A DNA stretch of 64,000 bases from Oleispirillum sp965228165 (GTDB taxonomy: Bacteria; Pseudomonadota; Alphaproteobacteria; Rhodospirillales; Rhodospirillaceae): NCBI GenBank assembly GCA_965228165.1, contig CBDDHB010000003.1:1550001-1614000 (forward strand), written 5' to 3'. A program made the position numbers and the translations under genes. The notes under the pieces are model-generated. The model was given only the letters and a program-made list of their open reading frames with translations. It ran no database searches and had not been told where the DNA came from. This document shows positions 26,616 to 34,603 of the stretch, one piece after another. Each line of letters opens with the position of its first letter. The first letter of the stretch is position 1.

Positions 26616-26642
26616 CGTGTTTGGCGTTGATCTTCAACGTGT
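26599..26642. repeat. Perfect 22-bp tandem duplication inside the chemoreceptor start region
   Basis: Positions 26599-26620 and 26621-26642 are identical 22-base copies beginning TTGGCGTTGATC. Because 22 is not a multiple of three, a change in copy number moves the upstream ATG in or out of frame with the chemoreceptor. Removing one copy restores the reading MLNTLKINAKLS. Confidence 0.97.
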
Positions 26643-26943
26643 TCAGCATGAGTGAAAGTCCCCTGACCCGACTTTTCGCGCGTCGCCCTTCTCCTGAAAG
26701 GATCGGGCTTTCCCCGGCGCGGCGTGGCGCAATTCAAACTTAGAACAGTGTAGTGTACATAACTGTGTCTGTTTTCGCGGCTGCGCGTCAAGGGCGGAGA
26801 TGCATGCACAAAACTCATGCATGTTTTCGGCGGGGCGCGGCGGCGCGTTTCGCGGTGCTTCCGGTCTGGACAGGTCTGCCCCTGCGCCGTACCCTGCACG
26901 CCGGAGGGGGGAGTTTCGCGGCGTAGGGAAGAAGGGGACACGC

Positions 26944-28320
26944 GTGGGTTTCCGACAGGTAGAGACAGATCATCCCGGGGTGCCGGAGGGAGTCGGCAAG
27001 ACCCGTATCGTCGCCTTGATCGTGGCGGTGGTGGCGGTTGGCTTCCTGGCGGTGACGATCGCCAACTATTGGGTATCGCGCGGATCGATCCGCCAGGCGA
27101 TCGTTGAAAGCGACCTGCCCTTGACCAGCGACACCCTGTATTCGGAAATCCAGCAGGATCTGCTGAAGCCGATCTTCGTTTCCTCGCTGATGGCGCACGA
27201 TACCTTCCTGCGCGACTGGGTGCTGGGCGGCGAGCGCGATCCCCAGTCGATTCTGCGCTATCTGGGCGAAATCCAGCGCAAGTACGATGCCTTCACCGCC
27301 TTTTTCGTCTCCGACCGGTCGCGCGTCTATTACCAGAACAAGGGCGTTCTGAAGCGGGTGCGCGAGGGCGAGGAACGCGACGTCTGGTTCTTCCGGGTGA
27401 AGGGGATGGACCGCCCCTACGAGACCAATGTCGATCCCGACATGGCGAACGAGGACGCGATCACGATTTTCATCAATTTCCGGGTTCTCGATTACGAGGG
27501 ACGTTTCCTCGGCGCCACCGGCGTCGGCTTGCAGGCGATGACGGTGAAGCAACAGGTCGAACGCTACCAGCGGGAATACCGGCGCACCGTCTATTTCGTC
27601 GATCGCAAGGGGATATTGAAGCTTTATGGCCGCAGCTTCGATGCCGCCGAGCCGGACATCCGCAAGCGTCCGGGGATTTCGTCGATCGCCGGAGAACTGC
27701 TGTCGCGGGATGCGGGGCGCTTCGAATACGAACGCGACGGCGCGACGATTTTCCTCAACAGCCGGTTTATCCCCGATCTCGACTGGTATCTGCTTGTCGA
27801 ACAGAACGCCGACGAGGCGATGGCGCCGGTGCAGCGCACCTTGGTCAACAATCTGGTCGTCGGCCTGTGCGCGACCCTGGTGGTGACTTGGCTGTGCGCC
27901 TCGCTGGTGCGGCGGTCGCACCGCAAGCTGGAATCGCTGGCCGCCGTCGATCCCCTGACCGGGGTGCTGAGCCGCCTGGCCTTCCACGTGGTGTTCGCCC
28001 AGGCGCGGCAGCGGGCGAAGCGGGAACCCAAGCCGGTCGCGCTGGCGTTCTTCGACGTCGATCACTTCAAGTCGATCAACGATCGCTTCGGCCATGCCGT
28101 TGGCGACGCGGCGTTGGCCGGGGTGGCGGACAAGGCGCGTCTGGCGGTGGCGTCGCGGTCCCTGTCCGCAGGAACGGCGGGCGAGATCGCGTTGACGGTC
28201 AGCGCCGGGGTGGCGGAACTCAGGCCCGGCGAGGATGCGGAAGGCCTGATCGCCCGCGCCGATGCGGCGCTTTACGCGGCGAAGGCGGCGGGACGCAATC
28301 GCACCGTCTGCGCCGGATAG
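26944..28320 (+). CDS. Cache-domain GGDEF protein lacking the GGDEF active-site block
   Basis: A 458-residue membrane protein. TM1 is at about 20-42, a periplasmic dCache-like sensor at about 43-300, TM2 near 305-325, and then a GGDEF domain. That domain starts normally (DPLTGVLSRLAF near 347, FFDVDHFKSINDRFGHAVGD near 378) and ends normally (LTVSAGVAEL near 422, ADAALYAAKAAGRN). Between GDAALAGVA and DKARLAVAS, about 40 residues are missing, including the GG(D/E)EF loop itself. The frame is preserved. It cannot be a diguanylate cyclase as read. The GTG at 26944 was chosen because AAGGGGA precedes it; other starts upstream lie in sequence without domain support. Confidence 0.8.
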   Translation: MGFRQVETDHPGVPEGVGKTRIVALIVAVVAVGFLAVTIANYWVSRGSIRQAIVESDLPLTSDTLYSEIQQDLLKPIFVSSLMAHDTFLRDWVLGGERDPQSILRYLGEIQRKYDAFTAFFVSDRSRVYYQNKGVLKRVREGEERDVWFFRVKGMDRPYETNVDPDMANEDAITIFINFRVLDYEGRFLGATGVGLQAMTVKQQVERYQREYRRTVYFVDRKGILKLYGRSFDAAEPDIRKRPGISSIAGELLSRDAGRFEYERDGATIFLNSRFIPDLDWYLLVEQNADEAMAPVQRTLVNNLVVGLCATLVVTWLCASLVRRSHRKLESLAAVDPLTGVLSRLAFHVVFAQARQRAKREPKPVALAFFDVDHFKSINDRFGHAVGDAALAGVADKARLAVASRSLSAGTAGEIALTVSAGVAELRPGEDAEGLIARADAALYAAKAAGRNRTVCAG

Positions 28321-28332
28321 AGCATATTCCGG

Positions 28333-30322
28333 TCATGGCTTCCAGCGTCGCAGCCGCAGCGCGTTGCCGACGACGCTGACCGAACTCATCGCCATCGCCG
28401 CTCCGGCGATCGACGGGTGTAGCAGGCCCATCGCCGCGACCGGAATGCCGACGACGTTGTAGGCGAAGGCCCAGAACAGATTTTGCCGGATGGCGCGTCG
28501 CGTCGCTCGCGCGATGGCGAAGGTGGCGGCGACCAGACGCGGGTCGGGGCGCATCAGGGTGATTCCGGCGGTTTCCATGGCGACGTCGGTGCCGCCGCCG
28601 ATGGCGATGCCGACATCCGCGGCGGCCAGGGCCGGGGCGTCGTTGACGCCGTCGCCGATCATCGCGACGGCGTGGCCTTCGGCGCGCAGGGCGGCGACGC
28701 GCGCCGCCTTGTCCTCGGGCCGCGCCGCGCCGAGGAAACGCTCGATCCCCAGGTTTTCGGCGATGCGGCGCGTCGCTTCCGGGTGGTCGTCGGACAGCAG
28801 CACCGGGGCGATGCCGCGCCGTCGCGCCAGGGCGATCGCCTCGGCGGCCTCCGGGCGCGGCGCGTCGATCAGGCCGATCGCCCCCAAAAGACCCCCGTCC
28901 GCCGTCGCCAGGGCGATGCTGCGCCCCCGGGCGCGCCAGTCGGCCAGGGTCTCCGCCAGGGGGGGCGGTATCGATGCCGCGCGCGGCGAACAGGGCTTCC
29001 GAGCCGATGGTCACGGCGCGCCCCTCCACCGTCGCGGTCAGGCCGCCGACCTCGGCGCGGAAGGCGGAGACCGGCGGCAGGTCGATCCCCGCCGCGTGGG
29101 CCAGGATCGCCCTGGCCAGCGGATGCTCGCTGCCCGCCTGCGCGGCGGCGGCGAGGCGGATCATCTCCGCCTCGTCGGTCAGCGCCTGCACCGCCGCCAC
29201 CCGGGGCTTGCCCTCGGTCAGGGTGCCGGTCTTGTCGAAAATCGCGGTATCGACGGCGACGGCGCGCTCCAGGGTCTCGATGTCGCGGATCAGAATTCCC
29301 GCCTGCGCCGCCGCGCCGGTGCCTGCCACCAGGGCGAACCCTAGGGCGCAGGGGCAGGCGATCACCAGAACCGACACCGCCGCCGTCACCGCGTGCTCGA
29401 CCGCCGCGCCGGAGAGCATCCACAGCGCGAAGGTGAGCGCCGCGACCGAAACCACCACCGGCACGAACACCGCCGCCACCCGGTCCACCAGGCGCTGGAT
29501 CGGCGCCTTGCCGCCCTGCGCCGCCGCGACCAGGGCGACGATGCGGGAAAGCGTGGTGTCGGCGCCGATCCGCGTCGCTTCCACCCGGATCAGGCCGGAG
29601 CCGTTGATCGCTCCGGCGGTCACCGCGTCGCCCTTGCCCTTTGTCACCGGCAGGCTTTCGCCGGTGATCAGGGAGTCGTCGGTTTCGGTGTCGTCGTCCA
29701 CCACCACGCCGTCCACCGGGATGCGTTCGCCGGGCTTGACCAGCGCGACGTCGCCGACCCGCACCAGGGCGATCGGCAGGATCGTCCCGACGCCGAGGCG
29801 TTCGATCAGGGCGCTTTCGGGTTTGAGAGCCATCAGGGCGCGGATCGCCGCCGTGGCGCCGCGCTTCGCCCGTTCCTCCAGCCATTTGCCGAACAGAACC
29901 AGGGTGATGATCAGGGCGGAGGCCTCGAAATACAGATGCGGCGCATGCCCGGCGGGGGCCGTCAGCAGCAGCGCCAGACTGAACAGATAGGCGACGGTGG
30001 TGCCGAGAGAGACCAGAACGTCCATGTTCGCCGAGCCGTGGGCCAGCGCCCTGACCGCGCCCGCATGGAAGCGCCAGCCCGCGATCGCCTGCACCGGCGT
30101 CGCCAGGAGCAACTGCGCCAGGGGCGGCAGCAGGTCGCCCCGCCCGGCGGCCATCGCCGCCATGTTGGCGAGGAAGGGGGCGTCCACCTCGGCGGTGGCG
30201 AGGGCCAGATTGACCCGCGCGTCGGAAACCCCGGGAACCGCTTTCAGCGCCTTTTCCACCGCCGAGGAGCACCCGGCGCAGCGCATCCCCAGGATGGTCA
30301 GGCGCAGCGGCGCGGCGGTCAT
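28333..30322 (-). pseudogene. Copper-translocating P-type ATPase (CopA-type), multiply damaged
   Basis: A P1B-type ATPase with ITGES near 217, CPCALG near 317, DKTGT near 355, SEHPLA near 393 and GDGVNDAP in the C-terminal part. Several lesions are visible. The N-terminal HMA domain (GMRCAGC) stops after about 47 residues and joins directly to the second membrane helix, so half the HMA and the first helix are missing. CPCALGLATPT reads CPCALGFA, losing about four invariant residues. A seven-base C tract (28959-28965 on the plus strand, G) shifts the frame after GIDTAP; with six C the protein continues LAETLADWRARGRS and ends at 28333. The usual SGD motif reads SDD. Starts at ATG 30322, overlapping the HMA gene. 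Confidence 0.85.
28959..28965. repeat. Seven-base G/C homopolymer at the CopA frameshift
   Basis: A run of seven G on the plus strand, seven C in the coding strand of the ATPase. Six would give one continuous ATPase frame. It is either a slippage site or a base-calling error. Confidence 0.85.
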
Positions 30323-30534
30323 GCCAGCCGCGCGGCGAATCCGGCGGAGGTCACGGCGGCCAGAACCGCGTCCGCCCGGATGTCGCCGGGGGTGACGTCG
30401 GCGCGGCCGCGCGCCAGATCGACGCGCACCCCGACCACCCCCGGAACCTTGTTCAGGGCCTCGGTGACGCTGGCGACGCAGCCTTCGCAGCGCATGCCCT
30501 CGACGATCAGGGACAGAACGAACGGATCGGTCAT
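30319..30534 (-). CDS. Heavy-metal-associated (HMA) domain protein, CopZ-like copper chaperone
   Basis: A 71-residue single HMA domain with the metal-binding motif GMRCEGC near residue 13. The remaining ferredoxin-like fold is complete, ending VTSAGFAARLA. Such proteins deliver Cu(I) to P-type ATPases in the cytoplasm. AAGGAG sits eight bases before the ATG. Its stop overlaps the ATPase ATG by 4 bases, so the chaperone and its likely partner are translationally coupled. The chaperone is intact while the ATPase is broken. Confidence 0.88.
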   Translation of the reverse strand: MTDPFVLSLIVEGMRCEGCVASVTEALNKVPGVVGVRVDLARGRADVTPGDIRADAVLAAVTSAGFAARLA

Positions 30535-30685
30535 CGGAAATCTCCTTTCCGGAAAATGCGAACCGTTCTTATGTTGTGACGCCCCCGTCGGTGTCGCAAG
30601 CGCGGCGGCAAGAATATTTGGCGACAGGAACGCGTCGCAATCCGGGGCGGCGCGGTCGCGCGCCGCTCCGGATCGGAGAAGATGG

Positions 30686-30919
30686 TCAGACGATGCTGGG
30701 ATTCTGTTGCACGTCGGGGACGATCTCGGCGACGTACCCGGCGGCCTGCACTGCGCTCAGCAGGTTTTCCGAGGCGCCGCCGCCTTCGATGACCGCGGTG
30801 TTGTGGTCGAGATCGACGGAGACGGTCGCGACTCCCGGAACGTCGCGCAGGGCTTGCTCGACGGCCTCGGCGCAGCCCACGCAGTGCATACCCTTGATGC
30901 TCAAAGTCGTGCTGCTCAT
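30686..30919 (-). CDS. Second heavy-metal-associated (HMA) domain protein
   Basis: A 77-residue HMA-fold protein with GMHCVGC near residue 10 and the usual AGYVAEI close of the fold, followed by a short tail VPDVQQNPSIV. It probably binds Cu(I) or another soft metal. It lies 151 bases upstream of the CopZ-like gene and on the same strand, but with its own ribosome site (GGAGAACGAG) and a perfect palindrome just upstream, so it may be regulated separately. The two HMA proteins are only moderately alike. Confidence 0.88.
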   Translation of the reverse strand: MSSTTLSIKGMHCVGCAEAVEQALRDVPGVATVSVDLDHNTAVIEGGGASENLLSAVQAAGYVAEIVPDVQQNPSIV

Positions 30920-30929
30920 TCTCGTTCTC

Positions 30930-30964
30930 CTGTCATACGGGCGGCATCGCCGTCCGTATGACAG
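30930..30964. promoter_or_regulatory. Perfect 11-bp inverted repeat between bioA and the HMA gene
   Basis: CTGTCATACGG (30930-30940) and CCGTATGACAG (30954-30964) are exact reverse complements with a 13-base spacer that can itself pair in part. It lies downstream of the bioA stop and overlaps the HMA ribosome site (CAGGAG). It may terminate bioA transcription, act as an operator, or form a translational hairpin. No T-run follows on either strand. Confidence 0.55.
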
Positions 30965-31002
30965 ATGTGGGGACGGGCTCCGATTCGGGGCAAGCGGTTT
31001 TC

Positions 31003-32322
31003 CTATGCGAACAGGCTTTTCACGCCGCGCGCCATGCTGTCGTAGGCGAGGGCGAGCTGTTCGTCGGTGACGCAATAGGGCGGCAACAGATAGACGACGT
31101 TGCCCAGGGGGCGGATCAGCATGTTGTCCGCCTTGAAGAATTCCTTGAGTTTCAGGCCCGCCGCCGCGCCCAGGCCGCGTTCGTCGCCCTCGGCATGGAC
31201 GTTGAAGGCGGCGATGGTGCCGATGATGCGGGGGCGGACCACGCCCTTCAGCTTGGCGATTTCGGGCAGGGCGGCGCGGTGGAAGGCCTCGATCCCGACG
31301 CGGCGCTTGGCGCACGCGGGGTCGAGGAGGAGCTTCAACGAGGCGTTGCCCGCCGCGCAGCCCAAGGGGTTGGCGGTATAGGAATGGCCGTGCAGGAAGG
31401 CCTTGGCGGTGTCGTCGGACAGGAAGGCCTGGTACACCCGGTCGGTGGTGACGGTCGCCGCCATCGGCAAAAAGCCGCCGGTGATGCCCTTGGACAGGCA
31501 GACGAAATCCGGCTCGACCTTGGCCTTGAGGCAGGCGAACAGGTCGCCCAGGCGTCCGAAGCCGGTCATCACCTCGTCGAAGATCACCAGCGCGCCCGCC
31601 GCCTTCAGCTTGTCGGTCCAGGCCTTCAGGAACGCCGGGCGGCACATCCGCATGCCGCCCGCGCCCTGCACCAGGGGCTCGACGATGGCGGCGACCACGT
31701 CGTCGCGGTGGGCGGACAGGTAATCGTCGAGGGCCGCCAGAGCCTTCGCCTCCTTGGTCTCGACCGCTTCGTCGCCGTCCCAGGTGGGGGCGTTGGGCAG
31801 GGTATCGACCGAAAACAGCATCTCGCCCCAGACGTCGAAGATGCCGCAGCTCACCCCCGCCGACATCGCGCCCACGGTGTCGCCGTGATAGGCGCCGTCC
31901 ATGGCGACGAAGCGGGTGCGCTTGGTTTCTCCCCGGTTGCGGAAGTATTGCAGGGCGATCTTGAGGGCCGCCTCCACCGCCGTCGAACCGTTGTCGGAAT
32001 AGAACACGCGCTTAAGATCGCCGGGTAGCAGGTTGGCCAGCCCTTCGGCCAGATCGACCGCCGGGGCGTGGGTGCAGGTGGCGAAGATCACCTGTTCCAG
32101 GGTGCGCGCCTGGTTCGCCACCGCGTCGGCGATCGCCGGATGGGCGTGGCCGTGCAGGTTGACCCACCAGGAGGAGATCATGTCGAGGATGCGGTTGCCG
32201 TCGGCGTCGGTGATCTCGATGCCCGAGGCGGAAACCACCGGGATCGGTTCCGGCGCGGTCTGCGCCTGGGTGAAGGGATGCCAGATGAAACGGCGGTCGC
32301 GGGAAAGAAGGTCCGAGGTCAT
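31003..32322 (-). CDS. bioA: Adenosylmethionine-8-amino-7-oxononanoate aminotransferase
   Basis: A 439-residue class III aminotransferase that converts KAPA to DAPA using S-adenosylmethionine. SSWWVNLHGHAHPAI is near residue 50, SDNGSTAVEAALKIA near 108, the PLP aspartate lies in FDEVMTGFGR near 243, and the Schiff-base lysine in LSKGITGG near 275. GHSYTANPLGCAA near 308 is also typical. The protein appears intact. It is the last gene of the biotin operon. The ATG at 32322 overlaps the bioD stop by 4 bases. Confidence 0.95.
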   Translation of the reverse strand: MTSDLLSRDRRFIWHPFTQAQTAPEPIPVVSASGIEITDADGNRILDMISSWWVNLHGHAHPAIADAVANQARTLEQVIFATCTHAPAVDLAEGLANLLPGDLKRVFYSDNGSTAVEAALKIALQYFRNRGETKRTRFVAMDGAYHGDTVGAMSAGVSCGIFDVWGEMLFSVDTLPNAPTWDGDEAVETKEAKALAALDDYLSAHRDDVVAAIVEPLVQGAGGMRMCRPAFLKAWTDKLKAAGALVIFDEVMTGFGRLGDLFACLKAKVEPDFVCLSKGITGGFLPMAATVTTDRVYQAFLSDDTAKAFLHGHSYTANPLGCAAGNASLKLLLDPACAKRRVGIEAFHRAALPEIAKLKGVVRPRIIGTIAAFNVHAEGDERGLGAAAGLKLKEFFKADNMLIRPLGNVVYLLPPYCVTDEQLALAYDSMARGVKSLFA

Positions 32323-33059
32323 GGCCGGGTGTCCTGTTTCGCGGCCCGCAGCAGCGGCGTGAAGGCCGAGGCGAGGCCGGGGAGCCGTTCGGCGGCGGCA
32401 AGGCGCGCCGGGTCCGGGTCCGGGGTGAAGGGCAGGGTGCCGAGGCACGGCACGCCGCCGAAATGGGCGATGGCGCGGGGGTTGTCGGCGCGGATGAAGG
32501 CGTCCGCCTCGTCCTGCGGCCGGGTCTCGTTCAGGATCACCCCCGCCACCGGGACGTTCCGGCTTTTCAACGCCGCCAGAGACAGCAGAACGTGGTTGAT
32601 CGCGCCCAGGCCGACCCGTCCGACCAGCACCACCGGCAGGCCGAGGGCGGCGAACAGATCGATCATCAGTTCGTCCTGGTTCAAGGGCACCATCAGGCCG
32701 CCCGCGCCTTCCACCGCCAGGATGGGAAAGCGCGCCGAAAGGTCCTGCGCCGCCGCCGCGATCGCGGCGACCGAGGGCGGGGTCTCCCCCGGCCCGACCG
32801 CCAGATGCGGCGAGCACGCCGGACGGAAGCAGAAGGGTTGCATCCGGGCGCGATCCGCCGGGGCCGGATCGAGGCCCAGCAGGGACAGGGTGAAGTCGAG
32901 GTCAGGGGCGTTCCAGCGTCCGTCGCGGAAGGTGGCGCCGGTCTGCACCGGTTTCATCGGCGCGACGGAAACGCCGCGCGCCTTCAGCCACAGGCACAGG
33001 GCGGCGGTGGTGACGGTCTTGCCGACGTCGGTGCCGGTGACGACGAAGCCCTTGAGCAT
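32319..33059 (-). CDS. bioD: Dethiobiotin synthetase
   Basis: A 246-residue ATP-dependent ligase that closes the ureido ring of dethiobiotin from DAPA and CO2. The P-loop is GTDVGKTVTTAAL near residues 9-21, MKPVQTGA is near 35, VEGAGGLMVP near 115 and ILNETRP near 177. It appears intact. It starts 12 bases after the bioC stop and overlaps bioA by 4 bases. Confidence 0.95.
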   Translation of the reverse strand: MLKGFVVTGTDVGKTVTTAALCLWLKARGVSVAPMKPVQTGATFRDGRWNAPDLDFTLSLLGLDPAPADRARMQPFCFRPACSPHLAVGPGETPPSVAAIAAAAQDLSARFPILAVEGAGGLMVPLNQDELMIDLFAALGLPVVLVGRVGLGAINHVLLSLAALKSRNVPVAGVILNETRPQDEADAFIRADNPRAIAHFGGVPCLGTLPFTPDPDPARLAAAERLPGLASAFTPLLRAAKQDTRP

Positions 33060-33071
33060 GGCTGCGCCTCC

Positions 33072-33854
33072 TTATGAGTTGCGCGCGACCAGGTTGAGGA
33101 CGCGGTAGGTGACGGGGACGCCGTCCTCGGTGCGGAAGCGGTCCTCGTAGGCGCGGGTCAGGCGGTTGACCTCGCGCGGCGACAGGGGCTTCGCCGCTCC
33201 CCGGAAGGTGGCGCCGATGCCCTTGAAGGATTTGAGGGCGGCGAGAGCGTCGGGATAATACACCACCATGTCGAGGACGCGCGACACCACGGTGTCGAGC
33301 CCGAGTTCGGAGACCCACTGGGCGTAGGCGTCCTCCGGCGGATAGGTGAGGGCGGCGAGCGGGCGGGACAGCGCCGTTTCGTGCGCGGCGGAGAGTTCGG
33401 CCAGGGTTCCCGCCACCGGCACCGCGAGGGCGAAGACGCCGCCCGGGGTGAGCGCCGGGGCGAAGCGCTTCAGGGTGCCCGGCTGGTCGGCGAACCACTG
33501 GAAGGCGAAGCTGGAGGCGATCAGGTCGAAGGCGTTGCCCTCGGCGTCGAAATCCTCGGCGTCGCCGCACAAAAAGACGTGGGGATGCGGCCAGGCCTCG
33601 CGGCAGATGCCGACCATCGCCGGGGCAAGATCGATGCCGGCGATACGCGCTTCCGGATAGCGGGCGGTGAGGCGGCGGGTCAGGGCGCCGGTGCCGCAGT
33701 CGACGTCGAGCACGCTGCGCGGAGCGAACCCGTCGGGCAGGCTGTCCGCCAGGTAATGGGCGGCGGGCTGCTGCACCAGCGCCCAGCCGTCGTAGCTTTC
33801 GGCGGCGGCGGAGAAATTGGCCGCGACGTCGGATTTCTTCAACGGACCGGTCAT
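33072..33854 (-). CDS. bioC: Malonyl-ACP O-methyltransferase BioC
   Basis: A 260-residue class I SAM-dependent methyltransferase placed between bioH-like and bioD genes, as BioC commonly is. BioC methylates malonyl-ACP to start pimelate-chain synthesis. Residues 8-25 (VAANFSAAAESYDGWALVQ) match the BioC N-terminus. Motif I reads LDVDCGTGAL instead of LDVGCGTG: the first glycine of the SAM loop is aspartate. FDLIASSFAFQWF near 110 is the next conserved block. The substitution might weaken SAM binding. The stop codon of the bioH-like gene overlaps its start by 4 bases. Confidence 0.88.
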   Translation of the reverse strand: MTGPLKKSDVAANFSAAAESYDGWALVQQPAAHYLADSLPDGFAPRSVLDVDCGTGALTRRLTARYPEARIAGIDLAPAMVGICREAWPHPHVFLCGDAEDFDAEGNAFDLIASSFAFQWFADQPGTLKRFAPALTPGGVFALAVPVAGTLAELSAAHETALSRPLAALTYPPEDAYAQWVSELGLDTVVSRVLDMVVYYPDALAALKSFKGIGATFRGAAKPLSPREVNRLTRAYEDRFRTEDGVPVTYRVLNLVARNS

Positions 33855-34603
33855 CGACAGGGGCCCCCGGCGTGGGCGGCGACCAGCGCGGCGACGATTT
33901 CGGCGATCATCCGGGGGTGGGTCAGCGGCAGGGCGTGGCTGCCGTCGGCGATGGCGAGTACGGTGGCCTGGGGAAGGGCATCGGCGAAAGTCTGCGCGGC
34001 GTGCGCGCCGACGATGCGGTCGTCGTCGCCCTGGATCACCAGGGTCGGCGCGGTCAGGCGCGGCAGATGGCGGCGCAGATCGGTTTCCGCCAGGACGGCC
34101 AGTCCGGCGTCCAGGGTCTTGGCGTCGAGGTCGGCGAGGAAGGAACCCTTTTCCGCTGAGAAGTCGAAGCCGGTGCGGTCTCCGGCCAGGGCCTCGCCCC
34201 AGAAGCCTTCGACGATGGCGTTGGCGTCGCGGCGCAGGCCCTGGCGCATCGCCCGCAGGGCGGTGGGGTCGGCGCCCAGGCCGGTTTCGTCGGCGAGCAG
34301 GCGGGCGGGGGTGGAGACCAGAACCAGATCGGAAATCGCCTTCGGCGCGTCGATCGCCGCCCGCGCCGCGATCTGGCCGCCCAACGACCACCCCACCGCG
34401 ATCACCGGCGCGTCGGCGGCAAGGTTCGCGCGGGCGTTGGCTTGCGCCGCCGCTTCGGCGAAGGAGGCGGCGGGATCGGCCAGACCGTTCCACCAGTCCA
34501 GATGCGCCACGGGCAACGGCGGCAGCGCGGCGAGAACCGCGTTCCACGCGCCCGCGCCGGTCGACCAGCCGGAGACGAAGACCAGTCCCGGCGCGCCGTT
34601 CAT
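33851..34603 (-). CDS. Alpha/beta hydrolase, probable pimeloyl-ACP methyl ester esterase (BioH-like)
   Basis: A 250-residue alpha/beta hydrolase inside the biotin operon. The oxyanion region is FVSGWSTGAGAW near residue 9, the nucleophile elbow GWSLGGQ near 70, the acid in IQGDDDRIVG near 195 and the histidine in DGSHALPLTHP near 222. BioH releases pimeloyl-ACP from its methyl ester at the end of the BioC-started pathway. Position between bioF and bioC, with 4-base overlaps on both sides, supports that role. Sequence alone does not separate BioH from analogues such as BioG or BioK. Confidence 0.85.
   Translation of the reverse strand: MNGAPGLVFVSGWSTGAGAWNAVLAALPPLPVAHLDWWNGLADPAASFAEAAAQANARANLAADAPVIAVGWSLGGQIAARAAIDAPKAISDLVLVSTPARLLADETGLGADPTALRAMRQGLRRDANAIVEGFWGEALAGDRTGFDFSAEKGSFLADLDAKTLDAGLAVLAETDLRRHLPRLTAPTLVIQGDDDRIVGAHAAQTFADALPQATVLAIADGSHALPLTHPRMIAEIVAALVAAHAGGPCR

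Noticed and set aside
23640..26630. A 996-codon plus-strand open frame opposite the TPR and chemoreceptor genes
   Set aside because: Antisense shadow of two well-supported coding regions. Repetitive composition without domain motifs.
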